A stretch of DNA of 64,000 bases from Protula sp. h YS-2021 (GCA_949752745.1 OX457032.1:10915543-10979542), one strand, 5' to 3'; positions 45,717 to 62,489 are shown, counted from the first letter of the stretch. Notes: generated by a model not told the origin, from the letters alone. Numbers and translations are program-made.

Positions 45717-48585
45717 GTCACATTTCTACTGTAGACCAGTGTGGGGTGAATACCGTGTTGATTAAGAGACTTGTGTCGGAAAAGGGATCTCTATTGGTGG
45801 AAGGGGGGTGGGTAGCGAGAGGAGGGAAGGGAAGAGGCAGGGAAAGGAGGGAGAGGAGAAGGGAGGAAAGAAGTTTTTAACGCCGCTCTAACGTCACGGG
45901 TTTTTCTTTGTACGTGAAACATCAAAGATGAGCGTTCTTAATTACGCTCCATGTTGCCGTCTATTGCCACCGACTTGAATGGTCCTGTTTCCTTAATGGT
46001 CCCCGTGAGAGGAAATATTTATCACTAGTTACGGAAGTGCAGTGGCCAATTACATTGAACAGTATTTAGCCGTGCTTAATTAAATATTGTTCTCAACAAC
46101 ACAAGACTTGCCCTCGTTTGAACTGTGGTATAGATTCCACAAACAATTCCCGTTATTTTCTTTATAACACAATTATTTGAATGTGTAGTTGTTTTCGCAT
46201 TCCTTCATGTGACGCCCAGATTTTAGACCCTCATTTTTCCAGCAACCATCTACGTTGCATAAACCAGTTTCGCTCAGGTAAACGTAATTCACATTTAAAA
46301 CCCTAATAAATGGCAAATATTACACGGATTTGTCCCTTTGAGGTTTCGTTCCAGCACAGGTAACCACACAAGTCAGGCAGTCTCGAAACTGGAAGCATTT
46401 TAACACAAAATACTGAAAGCATTTTAGCGCAAAAACCTGCCTCTACTTATTTCAGTTTGTCGCACTATTTGGCTTAATGCAATATTCAGTATTTATCAAC
46501 GGAGAAAGTTCACATCGTTACGTACAAGGTTACAACAAAGTTAAGCACAACTAATTATCTAGTAACATAAAATTAATTAAAGTCAATGAAAAAGCCGCGT
46601 TAATAATTCAATGTGTTGTCTAATTATCAATACTGGTCATGATTTTTGTTACTGGCGATTTTGCCGAGAGTTGAAATCGCACGAACAAATCAATAACGAC
46701 TGATGAACGCAGATTGACAGGTGCTAGTCGAGTTGAGTGTACAGTTGTTTATAATAGAGTATCTAATAGAGTATATACACACTTATACTGACAACCTTTG
46801 CCCATATCTTACCCAAATACTAAAACTAAAAGTAAGCAATATATAAACTCCAAAAAAGGCCTTCAACGTATCCAGCTTCCGGGCTACTTTCTGGCTCCCG
46901 TGCATACATCGCAAACCAATGTTGTGTTTTTGTGCCGATTTGTTTGTAACAGGTGAAATTACTAAAATAAGTATTACAATACTATGTTTTTTTTATTTTG
47001 AATGAAATGACATCAATTTATTTTTTTATTTCATTCTTTAGTATTGAAATGCTGTTTCAGTTCGCAGTTAAACTGAATTGTTTGCGTCCAATGCGGGTGT
47101 AATTTATATGGAAAATTACTCTACTGTCACAGTGCAGTAGATGAAGTTTTTTTCTGAAGGTTTGCAGTATTTGAAGTTAAAATAATGTTTAAGCTATGAG
47201 AGAAAAATTATAGATTAAGCGCTGATTAACACAAGTAAAAGTTATGTAAGAATGCATTTAATCTTTATCAATTTAAATGTTTTTTTTGTTTTTGATTGAG
47301 GATATTGTTTTTAAATGTCACCTGTTTGATTGAAACGCTGCAAAGAAAATTGAAATTAAGATATCCGAAAAAAATCGATAATTTAAGCGTCGTTTTGAAA
47401 TGTTTAGGAAGTTTATTTAAAACAAAAGGATGGAGAGAAACCCTCCGGAGAATGTTGATCCTTCAAGGTAGGCTCTTTGTTATTTAAATAAAATAAAACC
47501 CCACATGTAAGACCCCTAACAATATGCTTACTCTTTGAAAAGTGGTCATGATGCAAATTTGCTAAGTGGTCCAGTTTGGAAGGTGGTCCTATACCAGAGC
47601 TTAAAGTCAGTTTCACTATCCGGTGTGGAGGAGGGGTACAGGAGTCGGACCAGAATTCTTCACCTCTCGTGGGTCATTAGCTTATTACAATAGAAAAAGA
47701 ATTCTCTCTCGCGTTATACTTGTCTTGTTGAACTATATTCCCGCATATACAACTGGAGTTAATTTTATTGCTTGCAAGAATAGGGCCAAAATACATGGCT
47801 TCATATGTTCTAGAAATATCAGCGAAGGCAGCTGATTCTCAAAGGGTTCATCTCTCAATTAGACTGTATTGTCGTGACTCACAGTAAGTCTACCTGGCTG
47901 CTTGTACAGTGGAATGAAATAATATCAGATCCCTTTGATACCAAAGTACAGTAAAACCCTGGGAAACAGGGCCACCAATGAGACTGAACTACGTAATGGT
48001 TTAATACCTTGGATTCTAAAACTTCATGGTTTCTTCATCACGAAAGACAAGCAGGACGGCACGGTTGTGGAGTGATCGCAGTGGAGGAGTTGTCTCATTT
48101 GTGGGTTGGTCATATCCCGGGGCTACACTGTAGTGCTTCGTTATGAATTCTTTTTGGAACAGAACACCTCCTTTATGTCAGTAGGCCAAATTGTACTGTT
48201 TTCAGAAGATGGAACGTTTTCTTTTGACACATGGGAAGTAGAAAGCGCTCTCTTATTCAGGAAACCGCCCCCTACCAGGAGTGTAATGAAACGCGTTTGT
48301 TTCTTTCGAAGGTAGATGCGTTGGAAATGAAAAAGTTCTATTCAGGGCTTTTGATTTTTGTTATTGCTTCAAGCTCTGAAGTGAATAAATTATGAATTTT
48401 ATGAGCACCCCAAGCTCAATCCAAAACTAAAGCACAGCAAAAACAATAGTTTGCTGGCACTTCTTAGCTGATTTGTGTAATGAAGCAAGACAAGAACAAA
48501 TACACTAGAAAAAATAACATCCCAGCCCCTCATATTATCCATCACTGGGTGCGTCACCAGACTTTACAGCAGAGCCTCCCATCAC
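45717..48585. other. Intergenic, unique plus a purine tract
   Basis: 45795-45872 is almost pure purine (GGGAAGGGAAGAGG type). 45935-46110 is balanced-composition unique DNA. CAGTAAAACCCTGGG at 47949 is another pogo-like end. No gene was supported. Confidence 0.4.
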
Positions 48586-48910
48586 CCACATTTGCTTATC
48601 CCCAACATTTCCTCATCTCCTCCCATAGGTTATCTCCAACACCGGTTTATCTCCAACATTGGTTTTCTCCAACATTTTTTGTCCCCAAGGCCCGGGTATC
48701 TCCAATATTAGCTTATCTCCGCACGTAAGTTTAAGTTATCTCCAACACCCGATTATCTCCAACACTCAGTTATCTTCAATACATGCTTATCTCCAACCCT
48801 CGCTTATCTCTGGCATGAGCTTCCCTGCAACACTCAGTTATCATCAACACTCTCGAAACATTTTTCAAGTCCCACTTTCCCAGTTTTATAGTATCGGTTA
48901 TCTCAAACCT
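48586..48910. repeat. ~20-bp degenerate repeat (TTATCTCCAACAC)
   Basis: About 13 irregular units of TTATCTCCAACAYT with variable spacers. Confidence 0.8.
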
Positions 48911-51339
48911 CAGATATTGGAAAGCAACATTTAAATTCATTTATATACAACAAACAAACTTAATCAGGTAATCTGATTATCTCAGATAATTGTTTTGAAT
49001 CGCTGTGCAACATCATATAACCGATTTATGTTAAATGGGGTCTCTCTTGGAGACATTCAGCAATACAGGAATGTCATTGTCTGAGTAAAGCTTACTTTAC
49101 TCTGCAATGCTCTTTTCATGTTATTTAAAACTATGGTGCCGTAAAATGGAAATATCCAACTCTGCCATAAATAGAAATAACGACCTATATTTCCGGGTTA
49201 ATTTGGTGCTGCTTGTATCCATAAGCCACGACAAAATACATAGCACCATTTTCCAACAGGAACGCCAATTCATGAAATTCAATGACGGTAAAGTCCGTTC
49301 TCGCGGGTGGTATATTTGCTAGAATTTATCTTAATACTGTTTTACCTGTTTTTGCTCATCATCTATATGGAAATTTCCACATTTGCTGTATCGAAATGCA
49401 GCGTTATTTTTGCGTAGTCGTTGCCATAGAATCTTCATCTCATTACACCCCTGTGATTGGTCACACTGCAGGATCCTGTTACGTCGCTGCCGTCTACCCA
49501 CGCCCCAAACACGGACTTTTATCTTTGTTTATTTGACTGTTTTTTTCGCGTATTTTAGATAGAAAGTATGTAAGGTGGCCCAATCGCTCTCCATTCCTCT
49601 GCTTGGTCCTTATCCCGCTTACTTAAAACTTATTTAAAAAATCTTGTCTTCGCCTTGGCTTAAGCTTTTGGAGATTTCATGCACATAAATGTGTTGAATA
49701 TAAAAGGCATTGGGCTGTGTTATTTAGCGCACATAAAGACTTTAGAATAGACTATATCATAGACTAGTTAATGACTTAAACTTTCAGCTTTTAAAGAATA
49801 TTGGAATTTTTGTTTTGATTAACGTTGACACAAAAAATCGTGGTTAAACGTTGGAGTAAATGACATGTGGCCGTGGTCAAACACGAAGTATTCTACTAAT
49901 AAAATAGTGCAAAAAAGACGTCACTGAAACGGCTATTGTTTGTTGGAATTGTGGTCTGTAAGGTTAGATGCGAACGAGGTGTCCATTCTGGCTTTTATTG
50001 TGCTCTCGTTTCCCTCATTCAAGCATTAAGGGTCACTTGTGAAAAGAATTGTTATTGGATTTCCGCATGCTGTTGTCAACCTTAATGGCCGCAGTCACCC
50101 CCGATTTAGCCTAATTACACAGCGCAGCTTTTCTCTACACCTCTGGCGCATTTCGACGCCCCAGGCTCTAACCGCGTGAAAGCTCTCCCACATCCGCAGG
50201 TTGATGTGTAAACTCGCGTTTTCTTATATCAGTCAATTAAAACTTCTTGAGAAGCTGGAGTTTGATTGAAAAGCAAATGTTCAACAACATTTATTATAAA
50301 ACGAAAAGAAAATTTTATGTACATACAGAACGATACAAACTCTTATAACTGTCAGTAAAATAGTTTAACAATACTCTTATACAAAAAAGCTTTTTGTGAA
50401 TTGCCAGGAGTGAAATGCTTGTCACGTGACAGCGTAGTTTCATGATTTAAGACAATGGTTGATAAATTACAACACCAGTTCACTTATAAGTTCAATATTT
50501 TCTGCTAGGCTAATGTGAATCTGTAAAAAAAGATTAAAGCCGAAAAATATTCCACAGTACAGTACCACTTTTTCAAACAAAACAATAAATAAATAATTTT
50601 ATAGAACAGATATATAAATAGAATTCACAAATAAATAAATGACATTTTAATTCACTAAAAAATTGTGATGTGAGGCGTTTTGGTTTATATTTGTTATGTT
50701 TATATTGTTAAATTTATATTTGTTATGTTTTAATTTGCTATGTTTATAGTTGTTTTGTTTTTATGATTAATATTTGAAATCATTAGAAGTGTGAAGGCTT
50801 TGACACATATTCCCTGCTTCATATGTACATGGTGAAAATTACAGACAAAACTGACTAAATATTCAGCTGGACCATCCTCCACCCTATTAAGAAGCTTTAT
50901 AGAGTCACCCCTAAACCCCCAAGTGGGTTCTGTCAATGGATCAAGTTAAGTTACTGCGAGTACATCGTATAAATGCAAAGAGGCCCAGGTAATCCCATCT
51001 GTCGGCTTGTATTAAGGGTGTGATTTGTTACACAAAAACCTGTCTTATTGCCAAAGCACTGCTTAATCATTTGCTTTGCTTTTCATTTCTATTCAGCTGT
51101 AATCTCCCCCAGGGAAGTAATTTAACAGGAGCGCAATAAAAAATGCATGGTATTTCCACAGCGAGTCTGTGATATTAATTTATTAGAATATTTTGAGATC
51201 ACAGTTTTATTTTGTTCCCGAATGTATTCAGCTAGGTCTGTTCATGGGGAATAAGTGCATAAATTATTACGACTGTGACGAGTTATTTGGAACATTTCAG
51301 TAGTGCTTAGTCTTATGATACCGCACTGGCTACCACTGA
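48911..51339. other. Intergenic, unique sequence
   Basis: 50020-50230 is a balanced-composition unique block in AT-rich surroundings. 50670-50760 is a loose TTTGTTATGTTTATA repeat. No coding support. Confidence 0.4.
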
Positions 51340-51480
51340 GAGGCCACAATAATGGTGGCACAACAGACGGACCTGTCCAGCTGACTCAATCTCTGGCTGA
51401 CAGGCTGGCTGAATTGATAGCTGAGTGGCTTACTGAATGTCTGCTTGAGTGAGTGACTGTCTGGTTCAGCCACTTATAGA
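51340..51480. repeat. Degenerate GGCTGACTGAATG repeat
   Basis: Irregular recurrence of (G/C)TGACT, GGCTGA and CTGAATG words. Confidence 0.55.
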
Positions 51481-51701
51481 GTGATGGTGGCTGAGTAAGA
51501 AACTGACACTATAATTAAGGCATATGTTTAAGCACAACATTTAGCACTGAGGTACCATTAGAATGGCTTAGTGGGCTTTCTATTGCAATCAGAAACCACA
51601 AATATAACTGCAATTGTATTTTAAAACGATATCGCGATAGAAAGTCGCTGATGCCAAGATGAGATAACATACGAAGCCTTTGTAGGGATGGAAATGAGAA
51701 C

Positions 51702-51950
51702 AATAAAGCTGTCCAGTAGTTCATACACCGATGTTTTGGGATATACTCGCTGTTCTGTTTTGCACTAATTTACAATTTACAATAAAGCTGTTGGGTAATT
51801 TCTATACCGATGTTTTGGGATATACTAGCTGTAACGTTTGGTACTAAGGGTTCCTATTTACAATAAAGCTGTTGGGTAATTTCTACACCGATGTTTTGGG
51901 ATATACTGGCTGTAACGTTTTGTACGAAGGGTTCTTACTTCAGATACCCC
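51702..51950. repeat. ~80-bp tandem repeat, 3 copies
   Basis: Units contain CAATAAAGCTGTTGGGTAAT, TTCTACACCGATGTTTTGGG, ATATACTGGCTGTAACGTTT. The anchor (T)ACACCG/ATACCG falls at 51725, 51804 and 51885. Confidence 0.92.
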
Positions 51951-53001
51951 TTTTGTGTTATGTCTCCTGTGTATTTTTGCCTATTTAAATACTTCTCAGT
52001 TTATATTTTGCATTGTTTGGATTTCATAATCTGCGCTGATGGTGACTTTCTTAAGCAGTCCTTAAATGTTTACGTTATGTAATGGAAATATTATTATTTG
52101 ATTATGCATTTTGTCCTTTGTAAAAGTCTCGACGGACGGACCTGTCGTGTGAAATGCGCAGAGCGTGAACTTTCAATTACCTTGTTGCTGGAGATCCCGA
52201 ATGTTGTCATGTGATATCATCCTACTACCCGGTGTTATTTTCTACCAGACAATTACGAACGGTCGTTTCATATATTTTTGTGCTTGTGTGTGTGTGTTAA
52301 TTTCCCCATCATTTGCTCGGGGAATAGCAGGTAGGATGATGAAGTAGACGTGAATGACATCATGGTTTCTGACAGGTACATTGACGCGTAGCCGCAATGC
52401 ACCTTTGAAGCTTCAAATCTTATGTGGGCATTTTGAAAAAAAAGTACACCCACTTGAACAAGATTGACCGAGTGGCTCTTTTTTGTGACAAAAGATAAAA
52501 ATAATACACGAGCTGCTACACAAAAATAGTTACAAAGGACACGAATTTTCACTTGTTAAGGATTATTGAAGCGTTTTTCAACATGTGCTTTTGATGTTTT
52601 TAAATGGAATCTTAAAACATCAGTTCTTACAGTAGATAAAAAGTTATTTCAGTTGTGTGAAAAACACATGAGTGCTACTATAGCCATATATACATCGAGT
52701 AAAGTTAGAGATTTGTACAATACCCAATACTTAATTGAGTTTTTGTCATTTATCCACTTTCTCCACAACACCTAATAGTACGAAGTGCAATCCCCGCAAA
52801 TATACACTGTACTATGTCTTGTTGATTTCCTATCTTTGCTTAGGCATTTATTCTGATATTAAATGAATGTGTTTAACAATATGCAGTGGGGGTCATCTAC
52901 AGTCTATCGTGATAGTAGTCCTTCGAGTTTGAGCAATTAAGCACTCCACTTCACTTTTGCCGTGTATATCGCATTGAACAGAAAATCATAAATATGTGCA
53001 C

Positions 53002-53003
<2 letters not shown>
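51951..53003. other. Intergenic, nothing recognised
   Basis: AT-rich, no array, no supported gene. Confidence 0.4.

Positions 53004-53079
<76 letters not shown>
53004..53079. repeat. (AT)n microsatellite
   Basis: Uninterrupted AT dinucleotide. Confidence 0.97.
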
Positions 53080-54472
<1,393 letters not shown>

Positions 54473-55005
54473 GCAGCAACACATCTTACCAGCCACTGTA
54501 TAATGATAATGTATAAAGTTCCTGTTCTTCGAGGCTTTCCATAACAAACTCACTAAACCTAAAGACTAAAACAATTGATGAGGTTAGCACTGAATTTTAG
54601 TACACTTACGAATCATTTGAATGACAAATCCGTATTAAATTAAATCACGCCAATTCATTTTGATATCGCTTTATTGATTTATCCTGCGTTTGTTTGAAAG
54701 TTTATTTAGAATTGAAACGGTGTTTAATTACAAAAGGGAGAATTTAGATTACATTATTATGGTATATTACATTATTGTTTTTCAACCGCTTAAATTTTCC
54801 CCAAGTGTTTGATATTTAATCTGTAAGTAAATGCTTGCAAGGTCCCGTTGTAAGCTTTTTGTGCTAAAAATACTTTTTTAAAGAAATATAAATTTCTGCC
54901 TTTATTCACCTGTTACTATTCTTATAGATGTTTATTTCAATTTAAAATCCAATTTTCACCTTCTGACATTAAATTTAAGATACTTTCAATACAAGTAGCA
55001 CTATT

Positions 55006-55325
55006 AACAAAGACATTCAGGTCAAACTGCAGTATTAGCAAAGATATTAAGGTCAAATTGCAGTATTAACAAAGACATTGAGGTCAAACTGTAGTATTAA
55101 AAAAGACATTAAGGTCAGATATCAGTATTTACAAAAACAGTGATGTCAAACAACAGTACTAACAAAGACATTCTTGTCAAACACCAATGTTAACAAAGAC
55201 GCTAGGTCAAATTGCAGTATCAACAAAGACACTAAGGTCAAACTGTATTATTAAGAAAACATTAAGGTCAAATATCAGTATTTACAAATGTCCAGCAGCA
55301 GTATTATCAAAGACATTAAGGTAAA
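55006..55325. repeat. ~31-bp minisatellite, ~10 copies
   Basis: Unit GTCAAACTGCAGTATTAACA, AAGACATTAAG, with variable length in the middle units. 54469-55005 before it is AT-rich with nothing recognised. Confidence 0.9.
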
Positions 55326-58300
55326 ACACATATTCAATTGTTTTGAAATATGTCTCAAAAAGAGAAAGGAGAATTTTTACTCGAACATTTTGCTTTTGTA
55401 AACTATTTGTATATGTAAACCGAGGCAGTGCTAAACCTTTGCGTGCATAGACATCAGACTGTAATCTAGAATAAATTGTTTAGTTGACAAATTGCATTTT
55501 GGATAGTTGAGTAAATCATGACGATTTGATTGTTTCCTTCCGAAAAGTATAAGCAACTTGTGATGGTACCACGTGCATGGTTCTCCCCCTCCAGTGCTGT
55601 CAGCAAAGGTTAATTAACTGTCAGTTTTGAGCATAATTGCTCTTAAGAATGAATCTCACCAACTGGGCAAAAATCATTGGGCATGTGCCTGGAACTTAAA
55701 ATGCAGTAATTTAAATAAATAAGAAGAAAGTATTAGATTAAAACATAGAAAAACAAAATAGCATTTTCATTTATATTTTTTTACAGTTTCTGTCTTAAGA
55801 AGTGGATAAACTACACACTTTCTCATACTAATTAAAAGACCTTAGTCGAATTAGTAAGATAAAATTTTTGATTTCACTTGTTTTTGTCTATGCAAGTAGT
55901 CGCAAATGCACCTTCTCGAGATAGCTTGGCATTGATTAAACCCTCAATTGTCTTTGGGTTTGCTAACGGCGATAAACAGAAAATATTGGTATATTCCACG
56001 GGCAGATATATGCGCGTATATATTTTCATTTTCTATTGAAACATCAACAAATACTAATTATTTCCTTACAGTTATGTTACAATATTTAGGTATTGCATGA
56101 TCGTCTGCTATGTATCAAGCCGTGATTTAAACATGCGAAACATACTGAGTTCCTTAAGTGTTTAGATTTTTCATTTTAGAAAGTCTTCAATAAAATTCTG
56201 TAACAATAGGAAAAAGTACTTGTGAAAGAAATAAGCACGCGACTAAAAATGCCATCTTTCGTGGAGTATCATTATTCTTTAGTGAGATTTTATTTTTATT
56301 TTAATGTCTTTATTTTAAATCAACAAATTAGTGCTTTTGTTTGAGTAGTCTTCCTTCTTGATAAACACAGCTGGAAATAACGGCATCAAAATAACATAAA
56401 TTGCCTATCTATCAATAGTGCAGGATTGAAATGGACTTTATGTACGTTTATGCTAAGCCTTTCTATCATGTTCTTCTTTTAGCTTCATAGTGTTTGCATC
56501 GAGTTTGAATAGAATGTACTTATAGTAAATAATAAATGCTAAAAATTCCTTTGATGTTGATAAAAATACTAAAGATGGGAAATATGAGCCACAACCCATA
56601 CACAATGTAAAAACACTGGTGCGTAAGCCATCACGTGATGAGTGAATGCATCACAATGAGCACAAGACAATAGCGTAATGCATTATAACTGAATGCATAA
56701 GGTCACAGCAGGGCAGTACCCTCAGCATGCAATTTCATCGAGTGAAAAACGGAAACAAATAAATGATTGCGTCAGGCAAAAATTACTCTATAAACACAAT
56801 ACAAAGTAAGCATCTATAACGAACTGGGCGATATTAAGTGCTCCGATTAATTTGGACATAACCAGTTGGTTATGGCCATATACATGCCAAGGCCAGCGTA
56901 CAATTAGCCCGCAGTAATTGCGCATTTGCAGTTTACTATGGCATTTCATGTAGAACCATAAAAATAATGAAATAGAGCTGAGAACATTTGATATTTTTGA
57001 ATCGCCAGCATTTTCTCTTGTTCTGCATGTAAGACTCCTTGTAGCATAACAAGATCATTCAAAGCTTATGGCGACATAGCATTTAATAAAGTAATGGGTC
57101 ACACAAAAATGTAAAAACTCAGCAAATACAAATGGAAAAGGAAAAAAACTCTCAGATGGTTAATGCGAATATATCGAATTGAGAGCGTTTGTTTTAGTTT
57201 GCTTTGCTGACTTTCACTTCACTGAACGCGAACAAACGAAGCGCGCTAGCGATAAACGTCAATATTTCATTTTATTGCCATTATAGGGTTGGCCATAATA
57301 AAAAAACTGTACTTTTTGAAACACTACAGTTGTTTATGGCAGAAATAAATATTCATGTGATGTTTTATAAATACATTAGTCTCGGCGGATATTTCTCTGG
57401 TTTGTTTAGGTTGATATTTTGAGTAAGAAAGAATGAGATTAATTTATCCTTCGGTTGGTTATTGAGCTGTCAAAGCCATTGTTGTGATTGTGTAACATCC
57501 ACCATACAATGTCCTTCATATCATCTTCCGCCGTCTTTTTCCTGTCTTAGTCTCATGTTATTTGATTTACCGCCTGTTCTTAAGACACAATTTGCAGCAA
57601 TTCCTTCGTAATATGAGTTCTATCACATGGGACCGGGCTCTGGTTTGCAGCTCAGCATCTGTAAAAGAACGTTTTAATTCCACATACAAAATCATTTTTC
57701 AACATGGATTGTGATTACTGAACAACCAGGCTAAAATTATATTCTAGTGAATTTATTCTCTTGTACTATAATTGTCCTTCTTAACTTGCCCAATTCTGAT
57801 CTGATACATAAGACCGTCCAAATCAAAACTCAGCCACGTGGCAATGTTGTTTTAATCTGACATACATGCAGATGTGAATCTGACAACATAATCACAGGAT
57901 TCGCCGTAGTTATAAGAGCCTATAAAAATAATATTCACAACAACCAGGCAACACACATACCCGTCCCTAAAGCCTGAAACCTTGGCCATGTATCCAGGCC
58001 ATGGTACTGCGGCAAAATCGAGATGTTTGCTGGCTTGCCTGATCTATTGTCATTTATTCCTTATGGCTTCCGTTATAACTTTCGTTATGACTTCCGGAAC
58101 GACCGCGGCTATGTAAATTTGGCATTTCTTGTTTTCTATAGAGCACCAGGACTAATAAAACGATTATGTCTTTACGGCGAGTTTTGGTTATCTATAGCTT
58201 ATTCTTATGTTCGATGTTAATACTTTATTTTTTTTAATGCCATTGCAAGTACATGGGGCAGAGTAGCATTTTGATTGATAAGTACCCCAGGCAAATACGC

Positions 58301-60474
58301 ATAGCCGTAATGTAGTACTGAAAATGTGTACCTGACATTAAAATAATAACAAAACATTGCACAGGAGCGCTAAAATATATTAATTATGAGAGAATATATT
58401 TGTACTAAAACCAGGACTACCAGTGATGCTGGTTACGATGCGATTTTGTGGATCAGCCCTCGTGTTCTCATCAGTGCTCCTGTTCGTGTGGGTTTATCAT
58501 TAAACGGATCTGGATTCAAGTAACTCACTGCCCCAGTTATCCCCAAATAGATTATAGGCTGTAATATAATATATATTAAAATAACATATTATTGAAAGGT
58601 GAGAAACACAATATTAAGTAGATTTCACACAGAATAACCTAAACAATTGGTCGTGCAGTTTGCTCGTTGATGAACAGGTTGACTTCATATCCTGATGGAT
58701 TTAACTAAATATTTATTCCTATTCAAATATATTAAGTTGTTTATTTCTGACTGATTGACTTATATTTGATACTTTGGGCATAAATATAATATCGGCGTAG
58801 CTTTAATTCAGTTGGGTCTTTTCAAGGTGGCAGATAAACAGTTTAAATATTCACTGTCAAGAAGCTGTACCAACTGCATAACGGTTAAAACAAAGCATCG
58901 TGTTTTGAAGTCCAAACAGACAAGAAATCCGATTCAAAGAGGTTACGTTGTTATTGCCGATATTTTATATAATTTTTCTCACATTTTCCAACTTTTCTTC
59001 CTATTGTTTTTTTCTTTGTCATACTCTGCCTTTCTTTCTTCTCTCGTTTTCCACATGTCCTGTTTCATATAGCATGTCGATTCATGAGTGAATCCAAGCA
59101 TGTTTCTTGAGGTGGTATTGGTGGTTTATAAGATAAACTTTATTCAAACAACTCAATAGCGTATAATTTCAGATTTGAGAGGGGAGTGGGAGGCTGCAAC
59201 CCAGCGTCTCTAGATTCCATCGACAATGCTGACCTACATATCTTTTCCCATCACAGATAACTATATATTGTGATGAAATGTGGTGTTATTACTGGTGCTT
59301 ATTCACACGTGTGAATCGGTGAATTGTTGCAGGTTTGCAGCAAAGCTTTGAACATCGTGGAGTCTCACGGTGATTCATCAGTCATTTTCACAGCTCTCAC
59401 AAGTATTAAGCAAATAGTTTAAAAGTCCCTGTTAATGTGAACAAAGAAGAATAGAATTCAGTTGAGGCGAGGAGATCAATTGCTCTAAAAGCACACACTC
59501 TAGCGTTTTAAGCAATTAAAACCACTCACAAAATTGATAAATAACCACAATTTATACTTTAGAGCTTTCAAACAAGCATTGCGTTGATTGTTTTATTGTC
59601 TCGGTTGTCGATTCTACGCCTCGCTTTCCTTTCTATATTCTTGGCGTTCATCAGATATTACTCTTTGGTACCAAAGAAAGAAGAGGGAAGAGAAAGGAAG
59701 GAGCAAAAGACAAAGGGCAGTAGAATGGATGGAATAGGAATGGATAGGAAGAAAAGGAAAAAGAATGGCCTAGTGTTCGCATACTTTGTCATCGATTTCT
59801 ACGCTTGCGGTGTTTAAAGCATTTTAAAATATCACAAACAAAAAGCGTTCTAAAACATTCTGTGAACGTTTCTTTTTTCAAGAACTCCAACTCCATCAGT
59901 GACTCAAGAGCATTCTGTCTTAACCCATGAACCCACACATTCCCTAAGACCCTTAAATAAGGCAGGCTTAAGGCTTAGTTGTCGCTGGCCAGAGGCTTTG
60001 ATTAATCAAAGCTGATGTTTTTAACATGACAATAATCTCCTCCTTTCACTGTCTTGATGAATCTTTTATGATGTAGGTCGTAGTTGATCTTCACTGGCTT
60101 TAGTAGGGTTGTGATTTATTCGGGGACGGCCAAAGATTAGGTCCTTTTCTTTTTACAAAAAAGTCACCAAACTCCGTTGTGAGTAGATAGCAAAATTTGC
60201 TAAAGCATCGTTTCTTTAAATATATCAAAATGCAGTTTGTCATACTTTCCAGGGTTTAATAGCTATTATAGTAGTTTCGTAGTTCTTTGGTTATTTTGAA
60301 CGTAATGAATTAAGGCTTAAATGTTCTGTTGAAAAAATTTTCTAAAGATGACAAACATTTCATGATCAATCAATTTAATTTCATCAGAGGTTTAATTTCG
60401 TAACACAAAGCAAACAACAATAAAATTATAATTGAGTTTAAATAGTTATTTTTAAATTTAATTTTTCATTTGAT
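55326..60474. other. Intergenic, array-free 5 kb
   Basis: The longest array-free stretch of the right half. AT-rich, with several short open frames lacking support. 56845-56955 is a balanced unique block (GTTGGTTATGGCCATATACA region) with AATTAG and GTAATTG words. A purine-rich patch lies at 59675-59760. Confidence 0.4.
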
Positions 60475-60545
60475 GCGGGCCAAAAAGCCCGGGGCCAAAT
60501 AGCCTAGAGGGCCAAATCGCCGGGGGCCAAATAGCCTTATCCCCA
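60475..60545. repeat. Short GGGCCAAATAGCC repeat
   Basis: Four units (GGGCCAAAAAGCC, GGGGCCAAATAGCC, GGGCCAAATCGCC, GGGGCCAAATAGCC) with variable spacers. Confidence 0.8.
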
Positions 60546-62225
60546 TAAAGCTACACCATGCAGTGTGAGCAAAGGGCACTGTCTCTGGCTGGGCACCCCT
60601 GAAGATTTGGCTCCTCGAGTTGTACTGTTGCCTTTACTGGTTTAGTTTTATGGGGCCTTGCGGTGGAATCACAAGGTCGGAGTGGAGAATTCCAACGGTT
60701 TAATCTACATAGCATGCTGTTCTATGACGTAAATGACGCCCCCTTTCCTTGCCTATCCACATGAACGTGTATCAATCCTTATTCTGGCGGTCAGTATTTA
60801 TTTCAAAGCCCAACATGCAGAGATTTGACTACTGAATTTCTTTTAAAATCTGTCTTAGTTTGGTTTAAGTCAAGGCCTTGAAATTTACTGCTCCCGCTAA
60901 CATTTCTTCACGTTGGATATCCGAAATATTTCTATTCTTATAATAAACGAAGAACACTTGAATAAAACCTTGAGATTGTTTTTGAGGTTTTTTCAGACCT
61001 CGGATTTTACTACGCATGTTCTTTAAAATAACATCCGGAGATCAAAAAGTTTTTGCGCAATGCGTTAAATTTATTACTGACAAATATCGCTTTGTGCTAA
61101 GGAGAATGGTAATTTTTAAAATCACAAAATATTTCAAGTCTTTTTCATTTAGTGACGCCGTGTGTGCACAGAGGCAATATGGGTGATATTCCGCGATTTT
61201 ATCTTTGGAGGGAGGGGGAGGCCTGTCCGCTTCCTCTATTATTCTCTAGATATTTGAATTTTTCAATTATATACATAAACATAATGAAGAATTTGACTCA
61301 AAGTATTAGCCTTATTTAAAAAAGAACGAGACGATGAAATAGCCCTAGCCATTGTAAGATTGTAAATCTATTTCAGAGATTTAATCTACTTTCAGTTTAC
61401 AAATATTTACATTTACCATTGCTTACAAAATTATGTATTAAACTAGAACCTCATTTTGCTAGCGAAATCCTAAACACTGGACAAAAATTAAAGCGCAAAA
61501 ATACTTCCTCCAATGGGTTATTTCTTGAATAATATACTGGAAAAAAACACAGCTTGAATACATCTTACAAGCCGAGTAATGTTTGATTTTTGTTGAATTA
61601 AGGTTTTATTGACTGATCAGGCATACGCCGTGTTATCTATTTATGCAGTGAGAACTCGCACAAAGCTGAGCAACTGTGTGTTCTGTGCTGTGCATTAAAT
61701 GCTCCGCATTTACTTGCAAAAATAACTCTTTTCACATGGCATTTTAAACAAGAAAACGAAATCGAAGGCGAAAATAAAAATATTCATGCACACGTTCATA
61801 TCAAGTTCTACCAAAGTCCCAAGTTTCGTGGCCCTAGGGCCCGTAGTGCCACTGAAGGTGATGACACAGGAAATCCGATCACTGCCAAGAAAAAAAAATA
61901 CCAATGGCTGCTCGCACAAATTCATCAAGTCCTGCAAGCCAAAGGCTTGTCAAGTGTTAAATATACAAAAATACAAACTTTTGCCGTAATATTTCTCCTT
62001 TTTGCAATGCAGTGTGCCAACTGTACACTGTTAGTTGTGAATATAATGACCGTAACTCTTCTATCCTTTCAGTTTGTTCGACAAGGGAGAGAACGTCGCA
62101 CATAGTCAGGTCTATGATGAACTGGACGAAGTGGACGAGGAATTTGACAGGTGAGTCAAGGCTTTTAGGCACTACGCGGAAGAATGTTTTCTTCTAGGTC
62201 AATTGAAAAACGTCTTTGAGAGCGT
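60546..62225. other. Intergenic, nothing recognised
   Basis: AT-rich unique sequence. No array, gene or mobile element recognised. Confidence 0.4.
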
Positions 62226-62338
<113 letters not shown>

Positions 62339-62489
62339 CTAAATCTGAAGGCGATCCATGCAGGGATGACTACTTGAAAGCTGTGAATTATCTACATTTT
62401 GCTTGTTTTTTCCTTTTGCGCTTTTTCCATATGCAGGTCTTACGGCCAACATCAACTTATTAGCATCGCTTCAAATTTTTGTTCCCGGA